Below, piece after piece: positions 1 through 6,911 of a stretch of 16,592 nucleotides of DNA. Under the pieces are notes generated by a model that was given only the letters and a program-made list of their open reading frames with translations, was not told where the DNA came from and did not search any database. Positions within the stretch are counted from its first letter, which is position 1. Every line of letters starts with the position of its first letter. The position numbers were made by a program, and so were the translations under genes. The DNA is from Sulfurimonas sp. GTDB lineage: Bacteria > Campylobacterota > Campylobacteria > Campylobacterales > Sulfurimonadaceae. The DNA is taken from assembly GCA_022712845.1 (NCBI GenBank), contig JAFLJV010000237.1, positions 1 through 16,592 of the forward strand, in the 5' to 3' direction.

Positions 1-130
1 CTCTAGTCAGCCCTCCCCACACCACCCTGCATGCGGCTCCGCACAGTTGCCATCGGCTAGTAGTTATAATGTTTAAAATAATTTAAACAGTGAATCTCCT
101 ACAGAGGACTTTCACCTCGAGCAAAGTCGA
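1..130 (-). other. GC-rich structured non-coding segment, possible group II intron-like remnant
   Basis: The first 60 bases are about 65% G+C, far above the AT-rich rest. Several hairpins are visible: gtttaaa (71-77) pairs with tttaaac (82-88), and gtgaa (90-94) with ttcac (111-115) enclosing tcct/agga around an ACAG loop. Read on the minus strand, the segment contains GAGGTGAAAGTCCTC and later GAGCCGCATGCAGGGTGGTG followed by a G-rich run. From memory these resemble conserved blocks of bacterial group II intron RNA flanking the maturase gene; this is recollection, not a search. No maturase ORF is present, so it would be a remnant or an element cut by the window edge. It abuts the truncated pckA exactly where homology starts. 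Confidence 0.35.
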
Positions 131-1555
131 CGTTCACCAAAAGATAAATACTTTGTAGATTGTGATCCATCAAATAAATATATAGCTTGGGGTGATGTAA
201 ATAGAAAAGTTTCTAAAGAAATTTTTGTTGAACTTTTAGCTGTAGCTCAAGAACAATTATCAAATAAAGATTTATATGTTACAGATGTTTTTTGTGGTTC
301 AAGTCCTGCTTCAAAAAGATCAGTTCGTTTTGTAGCAGAAATTGCTTGGCAATCTCACTTTGTTAAAAATATGTTTATCCGTCCAACAGATTCAGAACTT
401 GAAGTTTTTAAATCTGATTTTACAGTTTTAAACGCTTGTAAAGCTGTAAATGATAAATGGAAAGAACATGGTCTAAACTCAGAAGTATTTGTTCTTTTTG
501 ATGTTGAAAATAATATAGCAATTATTGGTGGTACTTGGTACGGTGGTGAGATGAAAAAAGGGATTTTTTCAATGATGAATTATTGGTTACCATTAGAGAA
601 TAAATTACCAATGCACTGTTCTGCAAATGTTGGAGAGAAAGGTGATACAGCACTATTTTTTGGACTAAGTGGAACAGGTAAAACAACTTTATCGACAGAC
701 CCTCATAGAAGATTAATTGGCGATGATGAACATGGTTGGGATAACTATGGTATATTTAACTTTGAAGGTGGATGTTACGCAAAAGTGATTAATATTGATG
801 GAAAAAGTGAGCCAGAAATTTACAATGCTATTAGAACTAATGCATTACTAGAAAATGTTGTAATGTATGGTGAGGGTGAAGTGGATTATGAAGATAGTTC
901 AAAAACTGAAAATACTCGTGTTTCTTATCCAATTGAACACATTGAAAATCATGAACCAACATTAGGTGCAGGACACCCTGAAAATATTATCTTTCTAACT
1001 GCTGATGCATTTGGTGTTTTACCTCCAGTATCTAAGCTTACAAAAGAGCAAGCAATGTACTATTTTTTAAGTGGCTACACTGCAAAAATTGCTGGAACTG
1101 AGCGTGGAATTACTGAACCAGTTGCAACTTTTTCTGCTTGTTTTGGAGAAGCATTTTTACCACTTCACCCAACAGTTTACGCAAAACTTCTTGGTGAAAA
1201 AATAGATACTCATAATGTAAATGTTTACCTTGTTAACACTGGCTGGACTGGTGGAGGTTATGGTGTTGGTCATAGAATGAGTATCAAAGATACTCGCGCT
1301 TGTATTAATGCTATCTTAGATGGTAGTATTCAGAGTTCTGAATTTGATACTATTAAAACATTTAGACTTCATGTTCCAAAAACTCTTGGAAATATTAATC
1401 CTGACATTCTTAACCCTCGTAATGCTTGGGAGGATAAAGACTTATTTGATAAAACTAGAGATATGTTAGCTGAGATGTTTATTAAAAATTATAAAAAATA
1501 TCAAGAGGGTGCAAATGTTGATTATTCAAGTGCAGGTCCAAAAGTAGAAAGTTAA
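131..1555 (+). CDS. pckA: Phosphoenolpyruvate carboxykinase (ATP), 5'-truncated
   Basis: ATP-dependent PEP carboxykinase converts oxaloacetate plus ATP to PEP, CO2 and ADP, the entry to gluconeogenesis, in the cytoplasm. The reading frame carries RSPKDKY at 131-151, matching E. coli PckA from Arg65, then FVKNMFIRP, the [12 protein letters not shown] block, the kinase P-loop [36 protein letters not shown] and GTERGITEP, so the catalytic core is complete. About 474 residues are present against roughly 525-540 for the family; the N-terminal 60 or so, including any normal start, are missing. The frame stays open back to 77, but that upstream translation has no PckA similarity and no ATG. The first in-frame ATG (371) lies inside the conserved FVKNMFIRP block and cannot be the native start. 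The gene is either disrupted by an insertion or joined wrongly in assembly. It converges on dedA. Confidence 0.93.
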   Translation, partial: RSPKDKYFVDCDPSNKYIAWGDVNRKVSKEIFVELLAVAQEQLSNKDLYVTDVFCGSSPASKRSVRFVAEIAWQSHFVKNMFIRPTDSELEVFKSDFTVLNACKAVNDKWKEHGLNSEVFVLFDVENNIAIIGGTWYGGEMKKGIFSMMNYWLPLENKLPMHCSANVGEKGDTALFFGLSGTGKTTLSTDPHRRLIGDDEHGWDNYGIFNFEGGCYAKVINIDGKSEPEIYNAIRTNALLENVVMYGEGEVDYEDSSKTENTRVSYPIEHIENHEPTLGAGHPENIIFLTADAFGVLPPVSKLTKEQAMYYFLSGYTAKIAGTERGITEPVATFSACFGEAFLPLHPTVYAKLLGEKIDTHNVNVYLVNTGWTGGGYGVGHRMSIKDTRACINAILDGSIQSSEFDTIKTFRLHVPKTLGNINPDILNPRNAWEDKDLFDKTRDMLAEMFIKNYKKYQEGANVDYSSAGPKVES

Positions 1556-1568
1556 AAAAACTTTCTAC
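1544..1568. terminator. Hairpin between convergent pckA and dedA
   Basis: gtagaaagtt (1544-1553) and aactttctac (1559-1568) form a perfect 10-bp stem with an A5 loop. The left arm includes the last codons and stop of pckA. On the minus strand the stem is followed by TTTT (complement of 1540-1543), so it can end dedA transcripts. On the plus strand the following tract is A/T-rich (aaattattt) and a weaker terminator. Position between two convergent stop codons supports a shared terminator. Confidence 0.6.
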
Positions 1569-1571
1569 AAA

Positions 1572-2144
1572 TTATTTAACTTTAGGTTTACGCTTTGTAG
1601 CTTGTTTCATATAAAGCCATAAAGCTCCTCCAAAAACTACAAGTATTATAGGTGCTATCCAAGGCTTATCACTTATAACACTAGCCGCTTTTACTAAACT
1701 TTCTCCAGAGTAATAACTTCCAAGTCCAAATGCTAATGCCCAAACAGCAGAACTTAGAACGTTTAAGATAGCAAACTTTTTAAAATCATACTTTGTAAGA
1801 CCTATAGCTATAGGGATAAGAGTTTTGATTCCATATACAAATTTTTGAAATAGTATTATCCATGAGCCATTTTTTTTCATCATTACATGAGCTAAGGCTA
1901 ATTTTCTTCTATGTTTACGAAGATTATCCATCATCATACTTTTTTGATATCTTGCCATATAAAATAGTAAAATATCGCCTATTGCATTTGCACTAAAAGC
2001 GATAAGTATTACAAGGGTTAAGTCCATCTTTCCCATAAATGATAAAACACCAGCACCAATAAGTGCAATGAACCCACCACCTAAAGAGTATAAGAATAGA
2101 CCAATATATCCATAAGTTTCTAAATTACTAAATGCGTCTTCCAT
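1572..2144 (-). CDS. DedA family inner-membrane protein
   Basis: This 190-residue integral membrane protein belongs to the DedA/SNARE-associated superfamily, whose members act in lipid flipping and envelope homeostasis. Hydrophobic segments lie at about 12-36, 42-62, 104-117, 125-147 and 160-178. The family signature is seen as FQKFVYGIKTLIPIAIG (about 99-115) followed by FKKFAILNVLSSAVWALAFGLGSYYSG, corresponding to the F-x-R-F-x-P-G-x-R...G and W...G-Y-x-x-G blocks; here the usual Pro-Gly-Arg is Tyr-Gly-Ile-Lys. The C-terminus is lysine-rich and probably cytoplasmic. Its start lies 14 nt after the uvrB stop with an AGGAAA-like ribosome site, so the two genes are probably cotranscribed. The uvrB nonsense codon could therefore have polar effects on it. 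Substrate unknown. Confidence 0.85.
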   Translation of the reverse strand: MEDAFSNLETYGYIGLFLYSLGGGFIALIGAGVLSFMGKMDLTLVILIAFSANAIGDILLFYMARYQKSMMMDNLRKHRRKLALAHVMMKKNGSWIILFQKFVYGIKTLIPIAIGLTKYDFKKFAILNVLSSAVWALAFGLGSYYSGESLVKAASVISDKPWIAPIILVVFGGALWLYMKQATKRKPKVK

Positions 2145-2158
2145 AATTGTTGTATTTC

Positions 2159-3370
2159 CTATAGTTTTTTAATTTTTGTTATTTCATCACGAAGTCTAGC
2201 AGCTTCTTCAAAGTTTAATTCTCTTGCAGCTTCTTTCATTTTTAAAGATAGCTCTTTTACTATCACTTTTCTTTCTGATGCTGGCATTTTATCCATTTTT
2301 TTATGTTTTTGGTAAATACCACCATAATCTTCTACTTTTAAATTAGTATCAAGTTTACGAATTGTAGTAGTTGGAGTGATGCCATGTTTTTTGTTATGTG
2401 CCTCTTGAATCTTCCTTCTTGAACTGGTTGTATCTATCGCTTTTTGCATAGATTTTGTGATTTTATTTGCATATAGTATAACTCTACCATTCGCATTTCT
2501 AGCACCACGCCCTATAGTTTGAATAAGTGCTGTCTCACTTCTTAAAAATCCCTCTTTATCAGCATCTAAAATAGCAACTAAAGATACTTCTGGTAAATCT
2601 AATCCTTCTCGAAGAAGATTTATACCAATAAGTACATCAAATTCACCAATTCTAAGTGAGCGAATAATTTGATTTCTTTCAATAGTATTAATATCAGAGT
2701 GCATATACTGAACTTTTATACCTAAATCAGCAAGATATTTTGTAAGAGCTTCAGCCATCTTTTTTGTAAGAACTGTAATAAGAATACGCTCACCCTTTGC
2801 AGCAATTTTTATAATCTCATCATGGATATCTTCAACCTGATTATTAGATGTTTTTATCTCAAGAATAGGGTCTAGTAGACCAGTTGGTCTAATTATTTGT
2901 TTTGCAATAACACTTGACATCTCTAGTTCATATTCTGAAGGTGTTGCCGATACAAAAAGATAGTAAGGAGCTTTGTTTATATACTCTTGTGCCATTAAAG
3001 GCCTATTATCAAGTGCACTTGGAAGTCTAAAACCGTAATCAACTAAAACTTCTTTTCTTGCCCTGTCTCCTGCATACATGCCACGATATTGTGGAAGTGA
3101 GACATGTGATTCATCAACTATAACAAGGTACTCTTCATTTTTTTGTGCAAAATAATCAAGTAGAGTAAAAGGAGCTTCACCAGGCTTTTTATCAGTTAGA
3201 AGTCTAGAATAATTTTCAACTCCTTTACACATTCCAGTAGTTTGAAGCATCTCTAAATCAAACTCAACTCTCTGTTTAAGTCTTTGATGCTCTAGTAGTT
3301 TTCCCTCTTTTGTAAAATATGCTAGTCTATCATCAAGCTCTTCTTCTATACGTTTAATAGCACGAGACAT
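2159..3370 (-). CDS. uvrB: UvrB, C-terminal part after an in-frame stop
   Basis: This is the downstream 403 residues of excinuclease ABC subunit B, which takes handover of damaged DNA from UvrA and recruits UvrC. It begins at the Met of [14 protein letters not shown], equivalent to an internal position of intact UvrB. It holds VVDESH-type motif II (DESH at about 86-89 of this part), [60 protein letters not shown] (motif VI) and a C-terminal UVR coiled coil that contacts UvrC (about 365-403). Motif VI has Gly where E. coli has Ala (GRAARN). The frame is identical to the upstream part, separated only by TAA and seven codons. An AGGA sits 9 nt before this ATG, so reinitiation is conceivable, but the simplest reading is one gene with a nonsense codon. 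Confidence 0.9.
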   Translation of the reverse strand: MSRAIKRIEEELDDRLAYFTKEGKLLEHQRLKQRVEFDLEMLQTTGMCKGVENYSRLLTDKKPGEAPFTLLDYFAQKNEEYLVIVDESHVSLPQYRGMYAGDRARKEVLVDYGFRLPSALDNRPLMAQEYINKAPYYLFVSATPSEYELEMSSVIAKQIIRPTGLLDPILEIKTSNNQVEDIHDEIIKIAAKGERILITVLTKKMAEALTKYLADLGIKVQYMHSDINTIERNQIIRSLRIGEFDVLIGINLLREGLDLPEVSLVAILDADKEGFLRSETALIQTIGRGARNANGRVILYANKITKSMQKAIDTTSSRRKIQEAHNKKHGITPTTTIRKLDTNLKVEDYGGIYQKHKKMDKMPASERKVIVKELSLKMKEAARELNFEEAARLRDEITKIKKL

Positions 3371-3391
3371 TTTTTCTTGTCCTACACTAAA

Positions 3392-4141
3392 TTATGAAGT
3401 TGCATATATAGTAAACTTTTTATGATCTTCTAATCTTTTGTTATCTATAACTTCGAAAGTATAAATAGCTTCAATCTCATCTCCAAAAAATTCTATACGG
3501 ATAGCTTCTTGTTCAAAATATGGTGGATAAATATCTATACTTTCACCATTTACACGAAGATGACCACTATCAAAATAACTATCGTTTCTGCTATAACCCA
3601 TCTCAACTAAACGAAGTAGAAGTTTCTTTTGAGGTATCTCATCTCCAACTTCTAAAACTTGAACCATATTCAAATATTCTTCTGGGTCACCAAGTCCATA
3701 GTTAGCAGAGACAGAAGCTACAACTATAACATCATCATAAGATAGAAGATTAGCAGTTGAAGAGAGTCTCATGCGCTCTAGTTCATCATTTATAGCAGAA
3801 TCTTTCTCTATAAATAAGTCTTGACGAGGAATATAAGCCTCAGGCTGATAATAATCATAATAAGATACAAAATACTCAACATGAGCATTTGGAAAAAATC
3901 CTTTAAACTCTGAGTAAAGCTGTGCTGCTAAAGTTTTGTTATGAGTCATAATTATAGTTGGCATTTTTACATTTTCTATAACCTTAGCCATAGTATATGT
4001 CTTACCACTTCCAGTTACACCCTCAAGTGCTTGATAGCGATTACCTTTTAGTATAGATTCACTTAACTCTTTTATAGCAGTTGGCTGATCACCAGCTGGT
4101 TTATATGAAGTATGTGCTTTGAAGTTTATATCTTTTTTCAT
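3392..4141 (-). CDS. uvrB: UvrB, N-terminal part ending at premature TAA
   Basis: These are the first 249 residues of UvrB. They include the GDQPTAI Q-motif region (about 17-23), Walker A GVTGSGKT (41-48), [10 protein letters not shown], and the DNA-strand-inserting beta-hairpin [16 protein letters not shown] (about 90-105) that is unique to UvrB. The part stops after FTIYATS at TAA (3394-3392). Intact homologues continue with a residue, commonly Gln, and then a sequence like the one that follows here ([12 protein letters not shown]) in the same frame. The two parts plus the stop and spacer add to about 660 codons, the normal UvrB length. A single CAA to TAA change would explain it. Without the C-terminal half the protein lacks helicase motifs II-VI and should be inactive unless the stop is read through, the two parts assemble, or the stop is a sequencing error. 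Confidence 0.92.
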   Translation of the reverse strand: MKKDINFKAHTSYKPAGDQPTAIKELSESILKGNRYQALEGVTGSGKTYTMAKVIENVKMPTIIMTHNKTLAAQLYSEFKGFFPNAHVEYFVSYYDYYQPEAYIPRQDLFIEKDSAINDELERMRLSSTANLLSYDDVIVVASVSANYGLGDPEEYLNMVQVLEVGDEIPQKKLLLRLVEMGYSRNDSYFDSGHLRVNGESIDIYPPYFEQEAIRIEFFGDEIEAIYTFEVIDNKRLEDHKKFTIYATS

Positions 4142-4148
4142 TGATGGA

Positions 4149-4154
4149 ATTATA
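4149..4154 (-). promoter_or_regulatory. Putative uvrB -10 box (possible leaderless start)
   Basis: A perfect TATAAT on the minus strand ends only 7 nt before the uvrB ATG. Transcription normally starts 6-8 nt past the -10 box, which would put the 5' end at or next to the ATG, and no Shine-Dalgarno sequence is visible. The start codon itself is well supported by alignment to UvrB N-termini. Confidence 0.5.
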
Positions 4155-4180
4155 GCAGTTTGTTGGTTTAATGAAACAAG

Positions 4181-4260
4181 TAAATTTTACTTTAATTGTG
4201 TAAATATAAAATGGTTTTTAAACATTTAAAACCATTAATGAGTTATTAAAGTAAAATTTA
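4181..4260. repeat. Nested inverted repeats in uvrB/diguanylate cyclase spacer
   Basis: Outer arms taaattttactttaat (4181-4196) and attaaagtaaaattta (4245-4260) are perfect 16-bp complements. Inside them aatggtttt (4210-4218) pairs with aaaaccatt (4228-4236). The 80-bp unit could form a cruciform or a long hairpin and sits between two divergent genes, so it is not needed as a terminator. The remainder of this 178-bp spacer (4142-4319) holds the uvrB -10 box and a possible taaaat box (4273-4278) for the downstream gene. Confidence 0.75.
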
Positions 4261-4319
4261 TTTTATAAAGAGTAAAATGAACTTAATTGTAGTTTTTAAA
4301 AGCGAAGTGAGTTATTGTC

Positions 4320-6059
4320 TTGTATAAAGAAAATATATTTCTTAAAATTATTATTTATGCACCTTTGGTTTTTATCCCATTTATTATTATCGTCATATTA
4401 TTAATCTCATTTGAAATATATAATAATAATTTTAAAAACAATTTGAAAAAAATAGAAAAAAATTTATATAATATAGAAAAAATAGCTCTTGAAAATAAAG
4501 TTAAAAATATTTCTCATCATATTGAATATAAAAAATCAATAATAAAAAATAATCTTACTACTCGTGTTAAAGATAGAGTTGATATAGCATTTACAATTGC
4601 AACAAATATTTATAATAAAAATAAAGATAAAAAAACACAACAAGAAATTAAAATAATGATAAAAAATGCTCTAGAAGCACTTGTCTGGAATGATGGAGAG
4701 AGTTTTATTTGGATAATAGATTATGATGGTATGTTTTATCTTGCACCAAATTATTTAAAAAATTTAGAAGGTTCGTCTATTATAAATTTAAAAGATGCAT
4801 CAGGTAGATTAATTATCCAAGAAGAGATAGCAATATGTAAAGAAAAAGGGGAAGGTTTTTTATGGGATACTTTTACTAAGCCAACAGGAACAAAAGATAA
4901 ACAGTATAAACAAGTAGCTTTTGTTAAAGCTTTTGGAAATTATAACTGGTATTTTGGTTCTTCAGAGTATTTAGATACTGCTACAAAAAACTCAAATAAA
5001 AAATTATTAAATACAATTAAAAAAGTTGATGATATAAGCAGCCACTATATTTTTATAATTACTACAAATGGAGATATCTTAATTAATACAACCATACCAA
5101 ACTTTGTAGGTAAAAATATTTCTGAAATAGATGATAAAGCAACTAAAGATATTATTGCAAAAATACAAAATTTAGTTAAAAATAAACAGGAGGCATCATA
5201 CTCTTATGAATGGATAAATCCAAAAAATAATAAAATAGAAGAGAAATATTCTTATATTCAAAAAGTACCAAATACAAATTGGATAATTGGTAGTGGATTT
5301 TACTTATCATCTATAGAAAAAAAGCTTTCAAAAAAAAGAGTAAGTATGTATGAGCTTTTTTATAGTGAATCTAAGAGTATTCTATATATTGCTATTTTAA
5401 TAATAATATTTTTTCTTCTTATAGCATATTATATTTCAAAAAAATTACAAAAAAGCTTTATAAAATATGAAATCAATATTGATAAAAAAAATATTCAATT
5501 AATAGAGTTAAATGATACCCTGGAAATTAAAGTTAAAAATAGAACCGCAGAACTTGAAAAAATGAAAAATAAACTTGAAATTTTAGCAACTATAGATGTT
5601 TTAACAAATATGCATAATAGATATTCATTAATGAAAATATTTGATATAGAAATAAGTCGTTCAAGAAGACATAATACTCCTTTGTCAATTATAATGTACG
5701 ATATAGATTATTTTAAAAAGGTTAATGATATCCATGGACATGATATCGGAGATAAAGTTTTAACATCACTTTCAAGTGTTGTCAAAAATAATATTAGAGA
5801 TATAGATATAGTAGGCAGATATGGTGGAGAAGAATTTTTAATAATACTCCCAAATACTATACTAAAAGATGCTAAATATTATGCTGATAGACTTAGAGAA
5901 AAGGTAGAGCAGTATAAATTTAATATTGTTAATCACATAACTATAAGTTTAGGGTTGGTTGAACTTAAAGATAATGAAAGTATAGATGAAGTGTTTAAAA
6001 GAGTTGATAATTTATTATATAAATCTAAAAATGATGGAAGAAATAGAGTTAGTTTTTAA
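4320..6059 (+). CDS. Membrane diguanylate cyclase with tandem Cache sensor
   Basis: This 579-residue enzyme should make cyclic di-GMP from two GTP in response to a periplasmic signal. The order is: TM1 (about 9-30); periplasmic region with two Cache-like subdomains (about 120-220, with FIWIIDYDGMFYLAP and WYFGSSEYLD; about 240-335, with IFIITTNGDILIN and NWIIGSGFYLS); TM2 (353-372); a coiled-coil linker; and GGDEF (about 422-579). The active-site GGEEF is at 502-506, DxLT..NR at 426-434, metal Asp in YDIDYFKKVND, and an intact inhibitory I-site RxxD (R493-D496), so it should be active and product-inhibited. The start is TTG at 4320, because an in-frame TGA lies at 4308-4310 and no ATG is near; gaagtgag is the only ribosome-site candidate. 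It probably forms its own transcription unit. Ligand unknown. Confidence 0.9.
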   Translation: MYKENIFLKIIIYAPLVFIPFIIIVILLISFEIYNNNFKNNLKKIEKNLYNIEKIALENKVKNISHHIEYKKSIIKNNLTTRVKDRVDIAFTIATNIYNKNKDKKTQQEIKIMIKNALEALVWNDGESFIWIIDYDGMFYLAPNYLKNLEGSSIINLKDASGRLIIQEEIAICKEKGEGFLWDTFTKPTGTKDKQYKQVAFVKAFGNYNWYFGSSEYLDTATKNSNKKLLNTIKKVDDISSHYIFIITTNGDILINTTIPNFVGKNISEIDDKATKDIIAKIQNLVKNKQEASYSYEWINPKNNKIEEKYSYIQKVPNTNWIIGSGFYLSSIEKKLSKKRVSMYELFYSESKSILYIAILIIIFFLLIAYYISKKLQKSFIKYEINIDKKNIQLIELNDTLEIKVKNRTAELEKMKNKLEILATIDVLTNMHNRYSLMKIFDIEISRSRRHNTPLSIIMYDIDYFKKVNDIHGHDIGDKVLTSLSSVVKNNIRDIDIVGRYGGEEFLIILPNTILKDAKYYADRLREKVEQYKFNIVNHITISLGLVELKDNESIDEVFKRVDNLLYKSKNDGRNRVSF

Positions 6060-6080
6060 ACTACTTTAAATTATGATAGA

Positions 6081-6096
6081 ATTATATTAATATAAT
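6081..6096. promoter_or_regulatory. 16-bp palindrome with embedded TATAAT
   Basis: attatattaatataat is a perfect 16-bp palindrome 17-32 nt before the start of the small coiled-coil gene, with a TATAAT at 6091-6096. It could be a promoter with an overlapping operator. AT-only palindromes also arise by chance in such DNA. An aggat ribosome-site candidate follows at 6103-6107. Confidence 0.3.
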
Positions 6097-6112
6097 AAAT
6101 ATAGGATATTTC

Positions 6113-6340
6113 ATGCAAAATCAAACAACTTTAGAAAAATTAAATGAAAAAGTTTTAATAATATTACAGCAATATCATACTTTAAAAAGTGAAAATGAAG
6201 TTCTTAGAACAGAAGTTATAACACTTAGAAGTGAGAGTGAAATTAAAACTCAAGAGATAGAAAAGCTGATAGAACAAAATTCTATGAAAGATTTAGAAAT
6301 AGAAGAGATAGTTGAAAAAATAGAAAGTATTTTAGGTTAA
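6113..6340 (+). CDS. Small coiled-coil protein, ZapB-like candidate
   Basis: A 75-residue, acidic, almost wholly helical protein with heptad-like repeats through its length (LEKLNEKVLIILQQYHTLKSE, then VLRTEVITLRSES, then IEKLIEQ and IEEIVEKIESIL). There is no signal peptide and no membrane segment. ZapB-type division proteins are of similar size and pure coiled coil, and the next gene, 3 nt downstream, looks ZapA-like, so a division-associated partner is a reasonable guess. Coiled coils are too low in information to identify the family from sequence alone. The ribosome site is aggata, 5-10 nt before the ATG. It is the first gene of a two-gene unit. Confidence 0.8.
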   Translation: MQNQTTLEKLNEKVLIILQQYHTLKSENEVLRTEVITLRSESEIKTQEIEKLIEQNSMKDLEIEEIVEKIESILG

Positions 6341-6343
6341 GTA

Positions 6344-6562
6344 ATGGGTAAAAGATTAGGTTTAAACATAGGTGGTCGCCGTTTTGATGTTGATGTTGAA
6401 GATAGCTTTGCTCCTTTTTTAGAACAGCAGATGAAACAAGATTTTAATGTAGAGGGAAATAATGAACTTAAAATATTGCTACAAGCATATGTTCGTAAAA
6501 GTCATGATCTTTTTTTACAAGAGCAAAAAATAGAAGAAATCAACAATAAGTTAGAACTTTAA
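6344..6562 (+). CDS. ZapA-like cell division protein candidate
   Basis: A 72-residue protein beginning GKRLGLNIGGRRFDVDVEDSFA, which resembles the short beta strand-Gly-Arg-beta strand head of ZapA (IFGRSLRV in E. coli), followed by a helical region and a C-terminal coiled coil rich in Gln and Glu. ZapA binds FtsZ and bundles its filaments at the division site, and in other bacteria works with the coiled-coil protein ZapB. It is shorter than E. coli ZapA (109 residues), mainly in the C-terminal helix. It starts 3 nt after the preceding stop, so the pair is cotranscribed. The assignment rests on the head motif and context and is moderate. Confidence 0.78.
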   Translation: MGKRLGLNIGGRRFDVDVEDSFAPFLEQQMKQDFNVEGNNELKILLQAYVRKSHDLFLQEQKIEEINNKLEL

Positions 6563-6595
6563 ATAGTGATTTATTATATTATAAGTTAAAATAGA

Positions 6596-6601
6596 TATAA
6601 T
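6596..6601 (+). promoter_or_regulatory. Putative tRNA-Arg -10 box
   Basis: A TATAAT lies 26 nt before the mature tRNA 5' end, giving a 5' leader of about 20 nt that RNase P would remove. No convincing -35 box, which is usual in this phylum. It lies 34 nt past the zapA-like stop. Confidence 0.45.
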
Positions 6602-6627
6602 TTCAGCCTCTTAAACAGAGATGGTGT

Positions 6628-6704
6628 GCGCTCGTAGCTCAGCTGGATAGAGCACTGGTTTGCGGTACCAGCGGTCACATGTTCGAATCATGTCGGGCGC
6701 ACCA
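6628..6704 (+). tRNA. tRNA-Arg (anticodon GCG)
   Basis: All four arms fold perfectly: acceptor GCGCTCG/CGGGCGC (with one T-G pair), D stem GCTC/GAGC with loop AGCTGGATA, anticodon stem CTGGT/ACCAG, variable region CGGTC, and T stem ACATG/CATGT around TTCGAAT. A73 is followed by an encoded CCA (6702-6704). The anticodon loop TTGCGGT places GCG at 6662-6664, reading CGC and CGU arginine codons. The A20 in the D loop and C35 are known arginine identity elements. A GCG anticodon is uncommon, since most bacteria read this box with ACG modified to inosine. Confidence 0.97.
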
Positions 6705-6911
6705 TACTTAAATTCACACAGCAATAAATTTTCAAAATATTAAAATTGATACATTAATTATAAAAATAGGTATAGTTTTTATTTAAACTAACTAATTTTC
6801 TGTTTATTTTACTTAAAAATTTTATTTCATGAGTTTATATAATTATAAATTATTTTTTTACTATTTAGATACAATTGTGTATATTTATGTTAAAAGGAAT
6901 TATATTTTTTA
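6705..6911. other. Non-coding spacer before hybrid kinase
   Basis: About 207 AT-rich bases with no credible ORF and no clear tRNA terminator hairpin. A TACAAT box (6870-6875) could be the kinase -10 element, giving a leader of about 30 nt that includes the aggaa ribosome site (6895-6899). Confidence 0.4.

Noticed and set aside
115..132. ctcgag and gtcgac sites suggesting a cloning-vector junction
   Set aside because: Two six-base sites are weak evidence, and the flanking sequence resembles natural structured RNA rather than a known polylinker; assembly chimera remains possible.
3368..3394. A frameshift as the cause of the split uvrB
   Set aside because: Both parts are in exactly the same frame with intact sequence between them; only a stop codon separates them.
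3392..3394. Reassigned TAA codon
   Set aside because: Several other genes here (permease, acyltransferase, pckA, panB, trpA) end at TAA where their families end, so TAA is a normal stop.
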